Source: JANQIO01 sp036351375 (GTDB lineage Bacteria > Pseudomonadota > Gammaproteobacteria > Pseudomonadales > Halieaceae). From it: 5,570 nucleotides of DNA. This document shows, one piece after another, positions 1 to 5,252 of the stretch. Below the pieces are notes generated by a model, which saw nothing but the letters and a program-made list of their open reading frames with translations, was not told where the DNA came from and did not search any database. Each line of letters begins with the position of its first letter. Position 1 is the stretch's first letter. Location of the stretch: the NCBI GenBank assembly GCA_036351375.1, contig JAZBOY010000029.1:1-5570 (forward strand), given 5' to 3'. Made by a program: the position numbers and the translations under genes.

Positions 1-417
1 GGCCCGAACTTTATCGGGGTGCATGAAATGTTGGATCCGCAGGTAGACACCGTGCGGGAAATGGTCGACCAGGTAGCAGAGCGCATCGCGACGCTGGGTG
101 GCGTACCCAAGGGCACGCCGGCCTCGGTAGTAGAGCGCCGCAGCTGGGAAGACTACAGCCTTGGTCGTGCACTCGTAACGGAACATTTGGGCGCACTGGA
201 TCTTGTGTACAGCGGCGTGAATGCTGACCATCGCAAAGCGATTGATGCGCTTGCAGAAGTCGACCCGGTATCGGAAGACATGATCACCGGTCACCTTGCC
301 GACCTGGAGCAATTCCAGTGGTTTGTACGCGCACACCTGGAGTCAGCCGCCGGCGAACTGCCGACGGTAGACGCCGACACTGAAAAAGCGGCCGCCCGCG
401 CCGCGCGCGACAGCTAA
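1..417 (+). CDS. dps: Dps-family DNA-protecting ferritin, 5'-truncated by window edge
   Basis: The frame is open from base 1 and ends at TAA 415-417, giving 138 visible residues. The true start lies outside the window; the GTG at 19 is internal to the family alignment. Dps proteins form 12-subunit shells that oxidise and store Fe(II), consume peroxide and often coat DNA in stationary phase. The visible start, GPNFIGVHEMLD, is the hallmark Dps block. His8 and Asp12, then Asp23 and Glu27 (in the DQVAER segment), match E. coli Dps His63, Asp67, Asp78 and Glu82 of the inter-subunit ferroxidase site; the partner of E. coli His51 would lie upstream. The LEQFQWFVRAHLES segment near residues 98-111 matches the last helix of the fold. 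The C-terminal tail (about 112-138) is Ala/Arg/Asp/Glu-rich. DNA binding often depends on the N-terminal tail, which is not visible. A folded 3' region and terminator follow, so the gene ends its transcription unit. Confidence 0.95.
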   Translation, partial: GPNFIGVHEMLDPQVDTVREMVDQVAERIATLGGVPKGTPASVVERRSWEDYSLGRALVTEHLGALDLVYSGVNADHRKAIDALAEVDPVSEDMITGHLADLEQFQWFVRAHLESAAGELPTVDADTEKAAARAARDS

Positions 418-434
418 TTTGTTAGCTAGCGGTT

Positions 435-476
435 TTCCACCCACCAGCCACGCTGGGCGCGTTCGAAGGGGTGGAA
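435..476 (+). other. Structured 3' untranslated region of dps
   Basis: An exact 8-bp inverted repeat, TTCCACCC (435-442) and GGGTGGAA (469-476), encloses a second short hairpin, CCAGC-CAC-GCTGG (444-456). Together they could fold the dps 3' UTR into a nested stem-loop directly upstream of the terminator hairpin. The pairing is seen in the sequence. Any role, such as mRNA stabilisation or release of a 3'-derived small RNA, is inference. No open frame is supported in 418-542. Confidence 0.45.
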
Positions 477-481
477 TCGAT

Positions 482-508
482 AAGGGGAGCGCAATGCTCC
501 CCTTTTTT
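482..508 (+). terminator. Intrinsic terminator of dps
   Basis: A perfect 7-bp stem, GGGGAGC (484-490) and GCTCCCC (496-502), with a 5-nt loop GCAAT, is followed by six T (503-508). The AA at 482-483 can extend the stem into the T run. The polarity fits dps. Read on the minus strand, the stem is preceded by an A run but followed by only TTATC, so it would be a weaker stop for the converging nadC transcript. Confidence 0.9.
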
Positions 509-535
509 GTGCCCGACGATTTTGTGCCCGACGAT
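506..535. repeat. 15-bp perfect tandem duplication
   Basis: TTTGTGCCCGACGAT occurs twice head to tail, at 506-520 and 521-535, with no mismatch. The first copy begins inside the terminator T tract, and the second ends 7 bp before the nadC stop codon. It lies between two converging genes and is non-coding, so it is most simply a replication-slippage duplication. Confidence 0.9.
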
Positions 536-542
536 CGTGGCG

Positions 543-1394
543 CTACCCGTCTACGAGGCGCATGGACAGGTCCAGGGCTTTCACATCCTTGGTAAGTGTG
601 CCAATGGAGACGTAGTCCACCCCGGTTTCCGCCACTTTGCGCAGCGTCTCTTCAGTGATGCCTCCCGAGGCTTCCAGCTGGGCGCGGCCTGCGTTGCGGG
701 CCACCGCCTCGCGCAGGTGGTCCAGCTTGAAGTTGTCGAGCATGATGCGGTCACTGCCGGCAGCGAGAGCCTGCTCAAACTCCTCGAGCGACTCCACCTC
801 CACCTCCACCGGTTTGCCCGGCGCCAGCGCCCTGGCGGCGGCCACTGCCTCACGAATGCCGCCACAGGCTTCGATATGGTTTTCCTTGACCAGGAAGGCG
901 TCGTACAAACCGATGCGATGGTTGTAGCAACCGCCGCAGCTCACCGCGTACTTCTGTGCCAGCCGCAGGCCGGGCACCGTCTTGCGCGTGTCCAGCAGTT
1001 TGACCCCGGTGCCGGCCACCAGTCGGGCATAGTGATCACAGCGGGTAGCGGTGCCAGACAGCAGCTGCAGGAAATTGAGCGCGGTGCGTTCACCGGTCAG
1101 CAGGCTGCGGGCGGGGCCTTCCAGTTCATACAGCAGGCGCTCCGGCGCAATCGTCTCGCCATCACTGACATGCCAGCGTACCGCGACTGAGGGGTCCAGC
1201 TGCCGGAACACCTCGTCCACCCAGTCCCTGCCGCAAACCACGCCGGGCTCGCGACTGATGACGCGCGCCCTCGCGGTTTTTTCTGCGGGGATCAGCGCGG
1301 CAGTGATGTCGCCATCGCCGATGTCCTCGGCCAGGGCGGTGCGAACGTTGTGCTCTATGGCGGCGCGCATGGCCGCCGTGTCGGGTGTGTGCAT
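543..1394 (-). CDS. nadC: Nicotinate-nucleotide pyrophosphorylase (carboxylating), quinolinate phosphoribosyltransferase
   Basis: NadC converts quinolinate and PRPP to nicotinate mononucleotide, CO2 and pyrophosphate, the step joining de novo synthesis to the NAD pathway in the cytosol. From the chosen ATG the protein has 283 residues (E. coli NadC has 297). Signature blocks are in order: LAEDIGDGD (21-29), GERTALNFLQLLSGTAT (101-117), TRKTVPGLR (136-144), GCYNHRIGLYDAFLVKENH (155-173), the VEVEVES strand (196-202), MLDN (218-221), EASGG (241-245) and the phosphate-binding GVDYVSIGTLTK (258-269). The Arg, Lys and His residues of these blocks that bind quinolinate and PRPP are present. The ATG at 1394 was preferred to one 18 codons upstream because AAGGA (1403-1407) sits 8 nt before it and the extra residues resemble no NadC. 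It is divergent from the methyltransferase gene and convergent with dps. Confidence 0.97.
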   Translation of the reverse strand: MHTPDTAAMRAAIEHNVRTALAEDIGDGDITAALIPAEKTARARVISREPGVVCGRDWVDEVFRQLDPSVAVRWHVSDGETIAPERLLYELEGPARSLLTGERTALNFLQLLSGTATRCDHYARLVAGTGVKLLDTRKTVPGLRLAQKYAVSCGGCYNHRIGLYDAFLVKENHIEACGGIREAVAAARALAPGKPVEVEVESLEEFEQALAAGSDRIMLDNFKLDHLREAVARNAGRAQLEASGGITEETLRKVAETGVDYVSIGTLTKDVKALDLSMRLVDG

Positions 1395-1402
1395 TGCTGC
1401 AG

Positions 1403-1407
1403 TCCTT
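1403..1407 (-). promoter_or_regulatory. Ribosome binding site deciding the nadC start
   Basis: On the minus strand this reads AAGGA, 8 nt before the ATG at 1392-1394. The longer alternative start at 1446-1448 would lie upstream of the candidate -10 box (1422-1427), which argues for the shorter protein. Confidence 0.7.
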
Positions 1408-1421
1408 GGGAGGAGGGCGCG

Positions 1422-1449
1422 ATTGTAGCAAAGCGCTCGCGACAGCAAA
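1422..1449 (-). promoter_or_regulatory. Candidate sigma-70 promoter for nadC
   Basis: On the minus strand a good -10 box, TACAAT (1422-1427), lies about 28 nt upstream of the nadC ATG. This leaves a short leader that still contains the AAGGA site. The -35 region is poor: TTTGCT (1444-1449) at 16-bp spacing or TTGCTG (1443-1448) at 15 bp. It lies in the 73-bp gap shared with the divergent methyltransferase gene, so the two promoters overlap. Confidence 0.5.
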
Positions 1450-1452
1450 CAC

Positions 1453-1461
1453 TGCTATGCT
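1453..1461 (+). promoter_or_regulatory. Candidate extended -10 promoter for the methyltransferase gene
   Basis: TGCTATGCT matches the extended -10 form TGnTATnnT. No clear -35 is seen, which such promoters can do without. The box ends at 1461 and the ATG is at 1468, so a start about 7 nt downstream would coincide with the initiation codon and yield a leaderless mRNA. That agrees with the lack of a Shine-Dalgarno sequence before this ATG. Confidence 0.4.
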
Positions 1462-1467
1462 GCCGCC

Positions 1468-2307
1468 ATGAGAAAGGGGCGGGTCAGTCGCACGGCGCTC
1501 AACGTGGCGGCGAGCATGGTCACACTGGGAGCGAAGCGCGGCTGGCAGGAACGCCTGCCGGCGGGTCTGCCCGAGTTGAGTGAAGCACTGCTGCTGGCCT
1601 GCGGCGCTTTCCCGTTTTCACCCCGTGTCCTGGAGCTGGCGCGTCGCCCCTGGGCCGTTCGACTGGCAAGCCTGGGCGAGCGGCTGCAACCCGGCGCTTT
1701 TGAGGGCCTGGGCAAGCGCAAGATTTTCATGGACCGGCAGGTGTGCGCCGCTATCGACGCCGGCGCCACCCAGGTCCTCGTGCTTGGAGCCGGGTTCGAC
1801 ACGCTCTGCCTGCGTTTGGCCGCGGAATACCCGAGGGTTCGCTTTTTCGAGATCGACCACCCCGACACCGCCCGCGCCAAGCAGCGAGCCGTGAAGCAGC
1901 TGGGCCAGCCCGACAACGTGACCCTCCTGGCGGCGGACCTGGCGAAGAAAAAGCTCTCAAATGTACTTTCCGAGTGCGAAGACTGGGACCTGAGCGCTTG
2001 CAGCGCCTTCGTGGCGGAAGGCCTGCTCTACTACCTGTCGCCAGAAGTCGTGCGGCAGCTATTTGCAGAGATTCATCGCTCCTGCGGTCCGGGTAGCCGG
2101 GTGGCGTTTTCGCATTTATTTGACCTGCACCGCTATGCGCTAGCCCGCGCGGCCCTGGTGGTCGAGGGTGAACCCTGGCTGTCGGCTTCAGAGCCCGATG
2201 AGCTTGAAGACTATGTTGGCGCCGGTTGGGGAATTATCGAAACCCAGCCCGACTCGTCCGTGCGTGAACTGGAGGGTCTCGCAGTGGCGAAGCATGGCGG
2301 AGAATGA
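1468..2307 (+). CDS. Class I SAM-dependent methyltransferase, PPM1/LCMT-like (TIGR00027-type) family
   Basis: The protein has 279 residues and no signal peptide or membrane segment, so it is probably cytosolic. The SAM-binding Rossmann core is clear: VLVLGAGFDT (103-112) is motif I and resembles the family's GAGLDTRAYRL; FFEIDHP (126-132) carries the acidic residue expected to bind the SAM ribose; AADL (155-158) and FVAEGLLYYL (181-190) match motif III/IV of the leucine carboxyl methyltransferase-like group. The N-terminal SRTALNVAASM (7-17) matches the usual start of this family, supporting the ATG at 1468 despite no Shine-Dalgarno. Family members methylate carboxyl or hydroxyl groups of diverse small molecules; the substrate here cannot be read from sequence. 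Stop is 34 bp before ampD, so co-transcription is likely. A link to cell-wall recycling is only suggested by position. Confidence 0.9.
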   Translation: MRKGRVSRTALNVAASMVTLGAKRGWQERLPAGLPELSEALLLACGAFPFSPRVLELARRPWAVRLASLGERLQPGAFEGLGKRKIFMDRQVCAAIDAGATQVLVLGAGFDTLCLRLAAEYPRVRFFEIDHPDTARAKQRAVKQLGQPDNVTLLAADLAKKKLSNVLSECEDWDLSACSAFVAEGLLYYLSPEVVRQLFAEIHRSCGPGSRVAFSHLFDLHRYALARAALVVEGEPWLSASEPDELEDYVGAGWGIIETQPDSSVRELEGLAVAKHGGE

Positions 2308-2341
2308 TTCGCGAGCGCGATTCGGTCTACACTGGCGGGCA

Positions 2342-2908
2342 ATGACTACGCACACCCTCGCGGCGGGCTGGCTTGATAGCGCGGCCCGTTGCCCGTCACC
2401 CAACTGCAACGCGCGCCCCCAGCCCGCCGACATCAGCCTGCTGGTGATCCACAACATCAGCCTGCCACCCGGTGAATACGGCACCGGCTGTGTTCAGCAG
2501 TTCTTCTGTAACCAGCTCGACTGTGATGCCCATCCCTACTTCGACGAGATTCGCGGTATGGAAGTGTCCTCCCATTTGCTGATCGAGCGTGATGGCGCAG
2601 TCACCCAGTTCGTGAGCCTGGCGGACCGGGCCTGGCATGCCGGCGTCTCGAGCTTCGAGGGGCGTGACAACTGCAACGATTTCAGTATTGGCATCGAGTT
2701 GGAGGGATGTGACACCGAGGCTTATACTGACGCGCAATATGCGGCCCTGGCCGCCATCACAGGGGAACTCATGCGCGCCTATCCAGCCATCACTCGCGAC
2801 CGGATCACCGGGCACTCCGATATTGCCCCGGGCCGCAAGACCGACCCCGGCCCCGCCTTTGACTGGGCCCACTTCCGGGAGCTGCTGGACCGGGAGGTCG
2901 GCGCGTGA
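2342..2908 (+). CDS. ampD: 1,6-anhydro-N-acetylmuramyl-L-alanine amidase AmpD
   Basis: AmpD cleaves the bond between anhydro-MurNAc and the stem peptide of muropeptides returned from the wall. This feeds peptidoglycan recycling and removes the inducer that AmpR uses to turn on AmpC beta-lactamase where that pair exists. The protein has 188 residues (E. coli 183) and is an Amidase_2/PGRP-type zinc enzyme. By comparison with known AmpD, the zinc ligands are His37 (VIHNISLPPGEYG), His158 (TGHSDIAPGRKTDPG) and Asp168. The catalytic residues correspond to Glu119 (IGIELEG) and Lys166. The FSIGIELEGCDTEAYTDAQY block is nearly as in E. coli. No signal peptide is seen, so it is the cytosolic AmpD rather than an exported AmpDh paralogue. 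ATG 2342 was chosen because MTTHTLAAGWLDSAARCPSP aligns with known N-termini; upstream in-frame ATGs overlap the methyltransferase. The site before the ATG (GGCGGGC) is weak. No ampR or ampC is in the window. Confidence 0.96.
   Translation: MTTHTLAAGWLDSAARCPSPNCNARPQPADISLLVIHNISLPPGEYGTGCVQQFFCNQLDCDAHPYFDEIRGMEVSSHLLIERDGAVTQFVSLADRAWHAGVSSFEGRDNCNDFSIGIELEGCDTEAYTDAQYAALAAITGELMRAYPAITRDRITGHSDIAPGRKTDPGPAFDWAHFRELLDREVGA
2892..2897 (+). promoter_or_regulatory. Ribosome binding site for ampE inside ampD
   Basis: GGGAGG lies 7 nt before the GTG at 2905, within the last codons of ampD. It fixes the GTG as the ampE start. Confidence 0.75.
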
Positions 2909-3777
2909 AGTTCCTGGCGCTGCTGATAGCCCTTGGGCTGCTCCAGTACTGGGGCTCCGCCGGCCCGGTACATCGCGATACCTGGTTCAAGGACCTGGTG
3001 GAACGCTTCAACGGCAGCGGCCTGATGCCCGAGCTGCAGGTCGGCCTGTCGGTGCTGTTGCCGGCACTGCTGGTGTTCTGGCTGATGGACTTTGTCGAGG
3101 GCTGGGCCCTCGGCCTGGTGCCGCTGGCGATCGCCGTGCTGGTACTGCTGTACAGCTTCGGGCGCGGAGACTTCGAAGCTTTGGTAGACGAGTACCGCAG
3201 CCACTGCCGCCAGGGCGACTTCGAGGCGGCGTTCCTGTTCGCCCAGCAGCAGCTCCTGCCCGGCTGCAGCGAAGAGTGCCCCTCCAACCCGGAAAAGCTG
3301 CACCGCTTCGTCAAGGAGCGCATCTGCTACCTGGGCTTTGAGCGCTGGTTCGGGGTGATGTTCTATTTCGTGCTGTTCGGCCCGGCCGGCGCGCTGGCCT
3401 ACCGGCTGCTGTTGCTGTACCGCATCGACAGCGAAGAGGCAGACCGTCAGCGCATGCTCGACAAGGTACAGTTCTGGGTCGACTGGCTGCCTTCGCGGCT
3501 GCTGGTATTTACCTTCGCGCTGACCGGCGACTGGGTTGGCAGCCGCGAGCAGCTTGCCGCCAGCCTGGGCGACACCACGTCTTCCACCGGTGAACTGCTG
3601 GGCGACGCCGCGCATGCCGCGCTGGGCCTGAAGGCCACGGTGTTCTCCGGCGACAGCGGCGACACACAGGCCTTTGCCGAGGTCAGCGACTGGGAGGTGG
3701 GCCAGCTGCAAAGCCTGCTGAGCCGCAGCGCGGTGGCCTGGGTAGTGGTACTGGCGCTGCTGGTACTGCTCATCTGA
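2905..3777 (+). CDS. ampE: AmpE inner-membrane protein, CobD/CbiB-like
   Basis: The protein has 290 residues (E. coli AmpE 284) and starts at GTG. The first four bases overlap the end of ampD as GTGA, so translation is probably coupled. Hydrophobic segments lie at about 2-16, 47-63, 68-84, 150-172 and 276-290, consistent with a polytopic inner-membrane protein with a large soluble region at 86-145 and another at 174-272. The order and content (RDTWFKDLVERF near 24-35, GFERWFGVMFYFVLFGPAGALAYRLL near 144-169) follow AmpE. AmpE was proposed to act as a sensory partner of AmpD in beta-lactamase regulation, but its biochemical activity is not settled. The family is distantly related to the cobalamin enzyme CbiB/CobD. 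A cobalamin adenosyltransferase lies nearby, but the AmpE assignment is much firmer because of the adjacent ampD. Confidence 0.92.
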   Translation: MKFLALLIALGLLQYWGSAGPVHRDTWFKDLVERFNGSGLMPELQVGLSVLLPALLVFWLMDFVEGWALGLVPLAIAVLVLLYSFGRGDFEALVDEYRSHCRQGDFEAAFLFAQQQLLPGCSEECPSNPEKLHRFVKERICYLGFERWFGVMFYFVLFGPAGALAYRLLLLYRIDSEEADRQRMLDKVQFWVDWLPSRLLVFTFALTGDWVGSREQLAASLGDTTSSTGELLGDAAHAALGLKATVFSGDSGDTQAFAEVSDWEVGQLQSLLSRSAVAWVVVLALLVLLI

Positions 3778-3796
3778 TTCACTAGATTTCTTGCCT

Positions 3797-3801
3797 GGGA
3801 G
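3797..3801 (+). promoter_or_regulatory. Ribosome binding site for the SDR gene
   Basis: GGGAG sits 5 nt before the ATG at 3807, in the 29-bp gap after ampE. No terminator or clear promoter is visible in that gap, which favours read-through from ampE. Confidence 0.6.
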
Positions 3802-3806
3802 TTCTC

Positions 3807-4574
3807 ATGTCTGACGCCGACCGCAGGGTGATCATTGTCACCGGTTCCTCATCGGGTATCGGGGCCGAGGTGGCCAAATTCGCCGCACGGCACCACTACA
3901 ACGTGGTGGTGAATTACAACAGCAATGCCGGCGGCGCCGAGGCGGTCACGGAGTATTGTGACGCCCAGGGGGTGGATGCGGTGGCCGTGAAGGCCAATGT
4001 GGCCGACGACGCTGATTGCCGGCGCCTGGCACAGGCAGCTATCGATGCCTGGGGCCGCATTGATGTGCTGGTGAACAACGCCGGCACCACCAGGTTCTGC
4101 GCCCACGCCGATCTAGAGGGACTCGATGCCGAGGACTTCCACCACCTCTACAGCGTCAACACCATCGGTGCTTTCCAGATGATCCGTGCGGTGGTGCCCA
4201 CCATGAAAAAAACCGGCGGTTCCATCGTCAACGTGGCCTCGGTGGCAGGCCTGATCGGAGTGGGCTCAAGCCTGGCCTACGCCTGTAGCAAGGCAGCGAT
4301 GCTCGCCATCAACCAGTCCATGGCTCGCAACCTGGGGCCGGAAATTCGCGTCAACGCCGTCTGCCCGGGATTCGTGGAAGGGGACTGGCTGCAGGAAGGG
4401 CTGGGCGCCGAGATGTACGACAACGTGCGCAACTACTACCGCGAGCGGGCCGCGACTGGCGAGGTAATGACCCCGGCAACCGTGGCTGAAAACATCTGGT
4501 ATTTTGCGCACAGCGCTCCCAATGTGACCGGAGAGCATGTGTTAATGGATGGCGGAGCTACCTTGCCTTACTAG
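3807..4574 (+). CDS. SDR-family NAD(P)-dependent oxidoreductase (FabG-like)
   Basis: This is a classical short-chain dehydrogenase/reductase of 255 residues, the usual length. The cofactor-binding TGSSSGIG is at 12-19 and NNAG at 90-93. The catalytic tetrad is complete: Asn118 (SVNTIGAF), Ser145 (NVASVAG), Tyr158 and Lys162 (YACSK). RVNAVCPGFV (181-190) and the C-terminal TGEHVLMDGGATLPY are typical of the FabG-like branch. Such enzymes reduce or oxidise a carbonyl/hydroxyl pair using NAD(P)H. Sequence alone does not say whether the substrate is a 3-oxoacyl-ACP, a sugar or another small molecule. With no acpP, fabD or fabF beside it, I do not call it fabG. It lies 29 bp after ampE on the same strand and may be the last gene of that unit. 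It converges with the adenosyltransferase gene across 30 bp in which no terminator is evident. Confidence 0.92.
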   Translation: MSDADRRVIIVTGSSSGIGAEVAKFAARHHYNVVVNYNSNAGGAEAVTEYCDAQGVDAVAVKANVADDADCRRLAQAAIDAWGRIDVLVNNAGTTRFCAHADLEGLDAEDFHHLYSVNTIGAFQMIRAVVPTMKKTGGSIVNVASVAGLIGVGSSLAYACSKAAMLAINQSMARNLGPEIRVNAVCPGFVEGDWLQEGLGAEMYDNVRNYYRERAATGEVMTPATVAENIWYFAHSAPNVTGEHVLMDGGATLPY

Positions 4575-4604
4575 GCCTATGGCGTATCTTAGCCGTCGTA
4601 GCAG

Positions 4605-5150
4605 CTAATCCTGCTTCCAGAGCACCTCGGAACCGCCGTCCCGGCGGGACAGCACCCGGGCGAATACAAACATCAGATCCGACAGCCGATTGATATACAG
4701 CCTGGCGGTCTCGGTGATGGGTTCTTCCTGGTGCAGGGCTACCAGGCAGCGCTCGGCGCGGCGGCAGATGGCGCGGGCCAGGTGGGCCTGGGCGGCGCTG
4801 GCAGACCCGCCCGGCAGAATGAAATTCTTCAGCGCCGGCAGGTCGTCGTTGTACTGATCAAGGCATTCCTCAAGCGCCGTTACGCGTTCCGGCTTGATCA
4901 GCTCGTAACCCGGCACGGCGAGCTCGCCGCCCAGGTCGAACAGGTCGTGCTGGATGCGCTCGAGGATCGGTTGCAGCTCGTCGTCATCTCTCAGCTGGGC
5001 CATCAACATACCCATCTGGCAGTTGAGCTCGTCAACCGTGCCCATGGCCTCGGCCCGGGGGTGGTTCTTGGCAATACGCGAGCCGTCGCCCAGCCCGGTG
5101 GTGCCGTCATCCCCGGTTTTCGTGTAGATCTTGGATAGTCGATTTCCCAT
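4605..5150 (-). CDS. pduO: ATP:cob(I)alamin adenosyltransferase, PduO type
   Basis: The enzyme transfers the 5'-deoxyadenosyl group of ATP to cob(I)alamin, making adenosylcobalamin for B12-dependent mutases, dehydratases or reductases. It has 181 residues and the PduO/MMAB signature. KIYTKTGDDGTTGLGDG (7-23) is the ATP-binding N-terminal loop, AEAMGTVDELN (33-43) the next conserved block, FILPGGSASAAQAHLARAICRRAER (110-134) includes the essential arginines, and NRLSDLMFVFAR (154-165) the C-terminal active-site helix. It is unrelated to the BtuR/CobA type. The ATG at 5150 fits because MGNRLSKIYT is the usual start, although no good Shine-Dalgarno precedes it (GATACCCCC). A very weak promoter-like pair on the minus strand (5180-5185 and 5157-5162, 17-bp spacing) would also give almost no leader. 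No other cobalamin gene is in the window, so it likely serves salvage or activation of imported B12. Confidence 0.95.
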   Translation of the reverse strand: MGNRLSKIYTKTGDDGTTGLGDGSRIAKNHPRAEAMGTVDELNCQMGMLMAQLRDDDELQPILERIQHDLFDLGGELAVPGYELIKPERVTALEECLDQYNDDLPALKNFILPGGSASAAQAHLARAICRRAERCLVALHQEEPITETARLYINRLSDLMFVFARVLSRRDGGSEVLWKQD

Positions 5151-5181
5151 GGGGGTATCTGACTCGATTGCTGCGCGCCGT

Positions 5182-5204
5182 GCAAGTCCATTTGGCGGAC
5201 CTGC
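5182..5204. repeat. Imperfect inverted repeat, candidate operator
   Basis: GCAAGTCC (5182-5189) and GGACCTGC (5197-5204) pair at 7 of 8 positions around a 7-bp AT-leaning spacer. It lies in the 102-bp gap between the divergent pduO-type gene and the gene at 5253, just upstream of an extended -10 box. Its size and symmetry suit a dimeric regulator site, but no regulator can be named. Confidence 0.35.
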
Positions 5205-5208
5205 GAAC

Positions 5209-5217
5209 TGCTACACT
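5209..5217 (+). promoter_or_regulatory. Candidate extended -10 promoter for the gene at 5253
   Basis: TGCTACACT fits the extended -10 form TGnTAnnnT. Transcription would begin near 5224, leaving a leader of about 29 nt that contains GAGGG (5243-5247). A TTGGCG (5192-5197) upstream resembles a -35 but is only 14 bp from the -10, too short for a normal pair. Confidence 0.35.
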
Positions 5218-5252
5218 TATTTGTGCAGTGAAGTTGCAATACGAGGGCTATC

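Noticed and set aside
792..809. Threefold CTCCAC repeat within nadC
   Set aside because: It encodes the conserved alternating Val-Glu strand of NadC (VEVEVES), so protein constraint explains it.
471..1190. Long plus-strand open frame of 239 codons opposite nadC
   Set aside because: It is antisense to a fully conserved nadC, begins inside the dps terminator region, has a low-complexity His/Gln-rich translation and no family resemblance. Such frames are common opposite GC-rich genes.
1395..1448. Longer NadC starting 18 codons upstream
   Set aside because: The extra residues do not resemble NadC N-termini and would start upstream of the best -10 box; the ATG at 1394 has AAGGA at proper spacing.
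2309..2320. TCGCG-AG-CGCGA palindrome between the methyltransferase gene and ampD
   Set aside because: A 2-nt loop cannot form a stable hairpin and no T run follows. It may be a chance motif in GC-rich DNA.
2779..3711. Minus-strand open frame of 310 codons opposite ampD/ampE
   Set aside because: It covers two well-recognised plus-strand genes, and its Gln/Ala-rich translation looks like the shadow of GC-rich codons.
2905..3777. CbiB/CobD cobalamin synthesis enzyme instead of AmpE
   Set aside because: The family is distantly related, but the 4-bp overlap with ampD, length and sequence features fit AmpE.
4572..4579. TAGGCCTA palindrome at the SDR stop codon
   Set aside because: Eight bases with no loop or T run; too short to call a terminator or binding site.
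5151..5252. Cobalamin riboswitch upstream of the adenosyltransferase gene
   Set aside because: The gap is only 102 bp and shared with a divergent gene, too short for a B12 aptamer, and no B12-box-like sequence was recognised.
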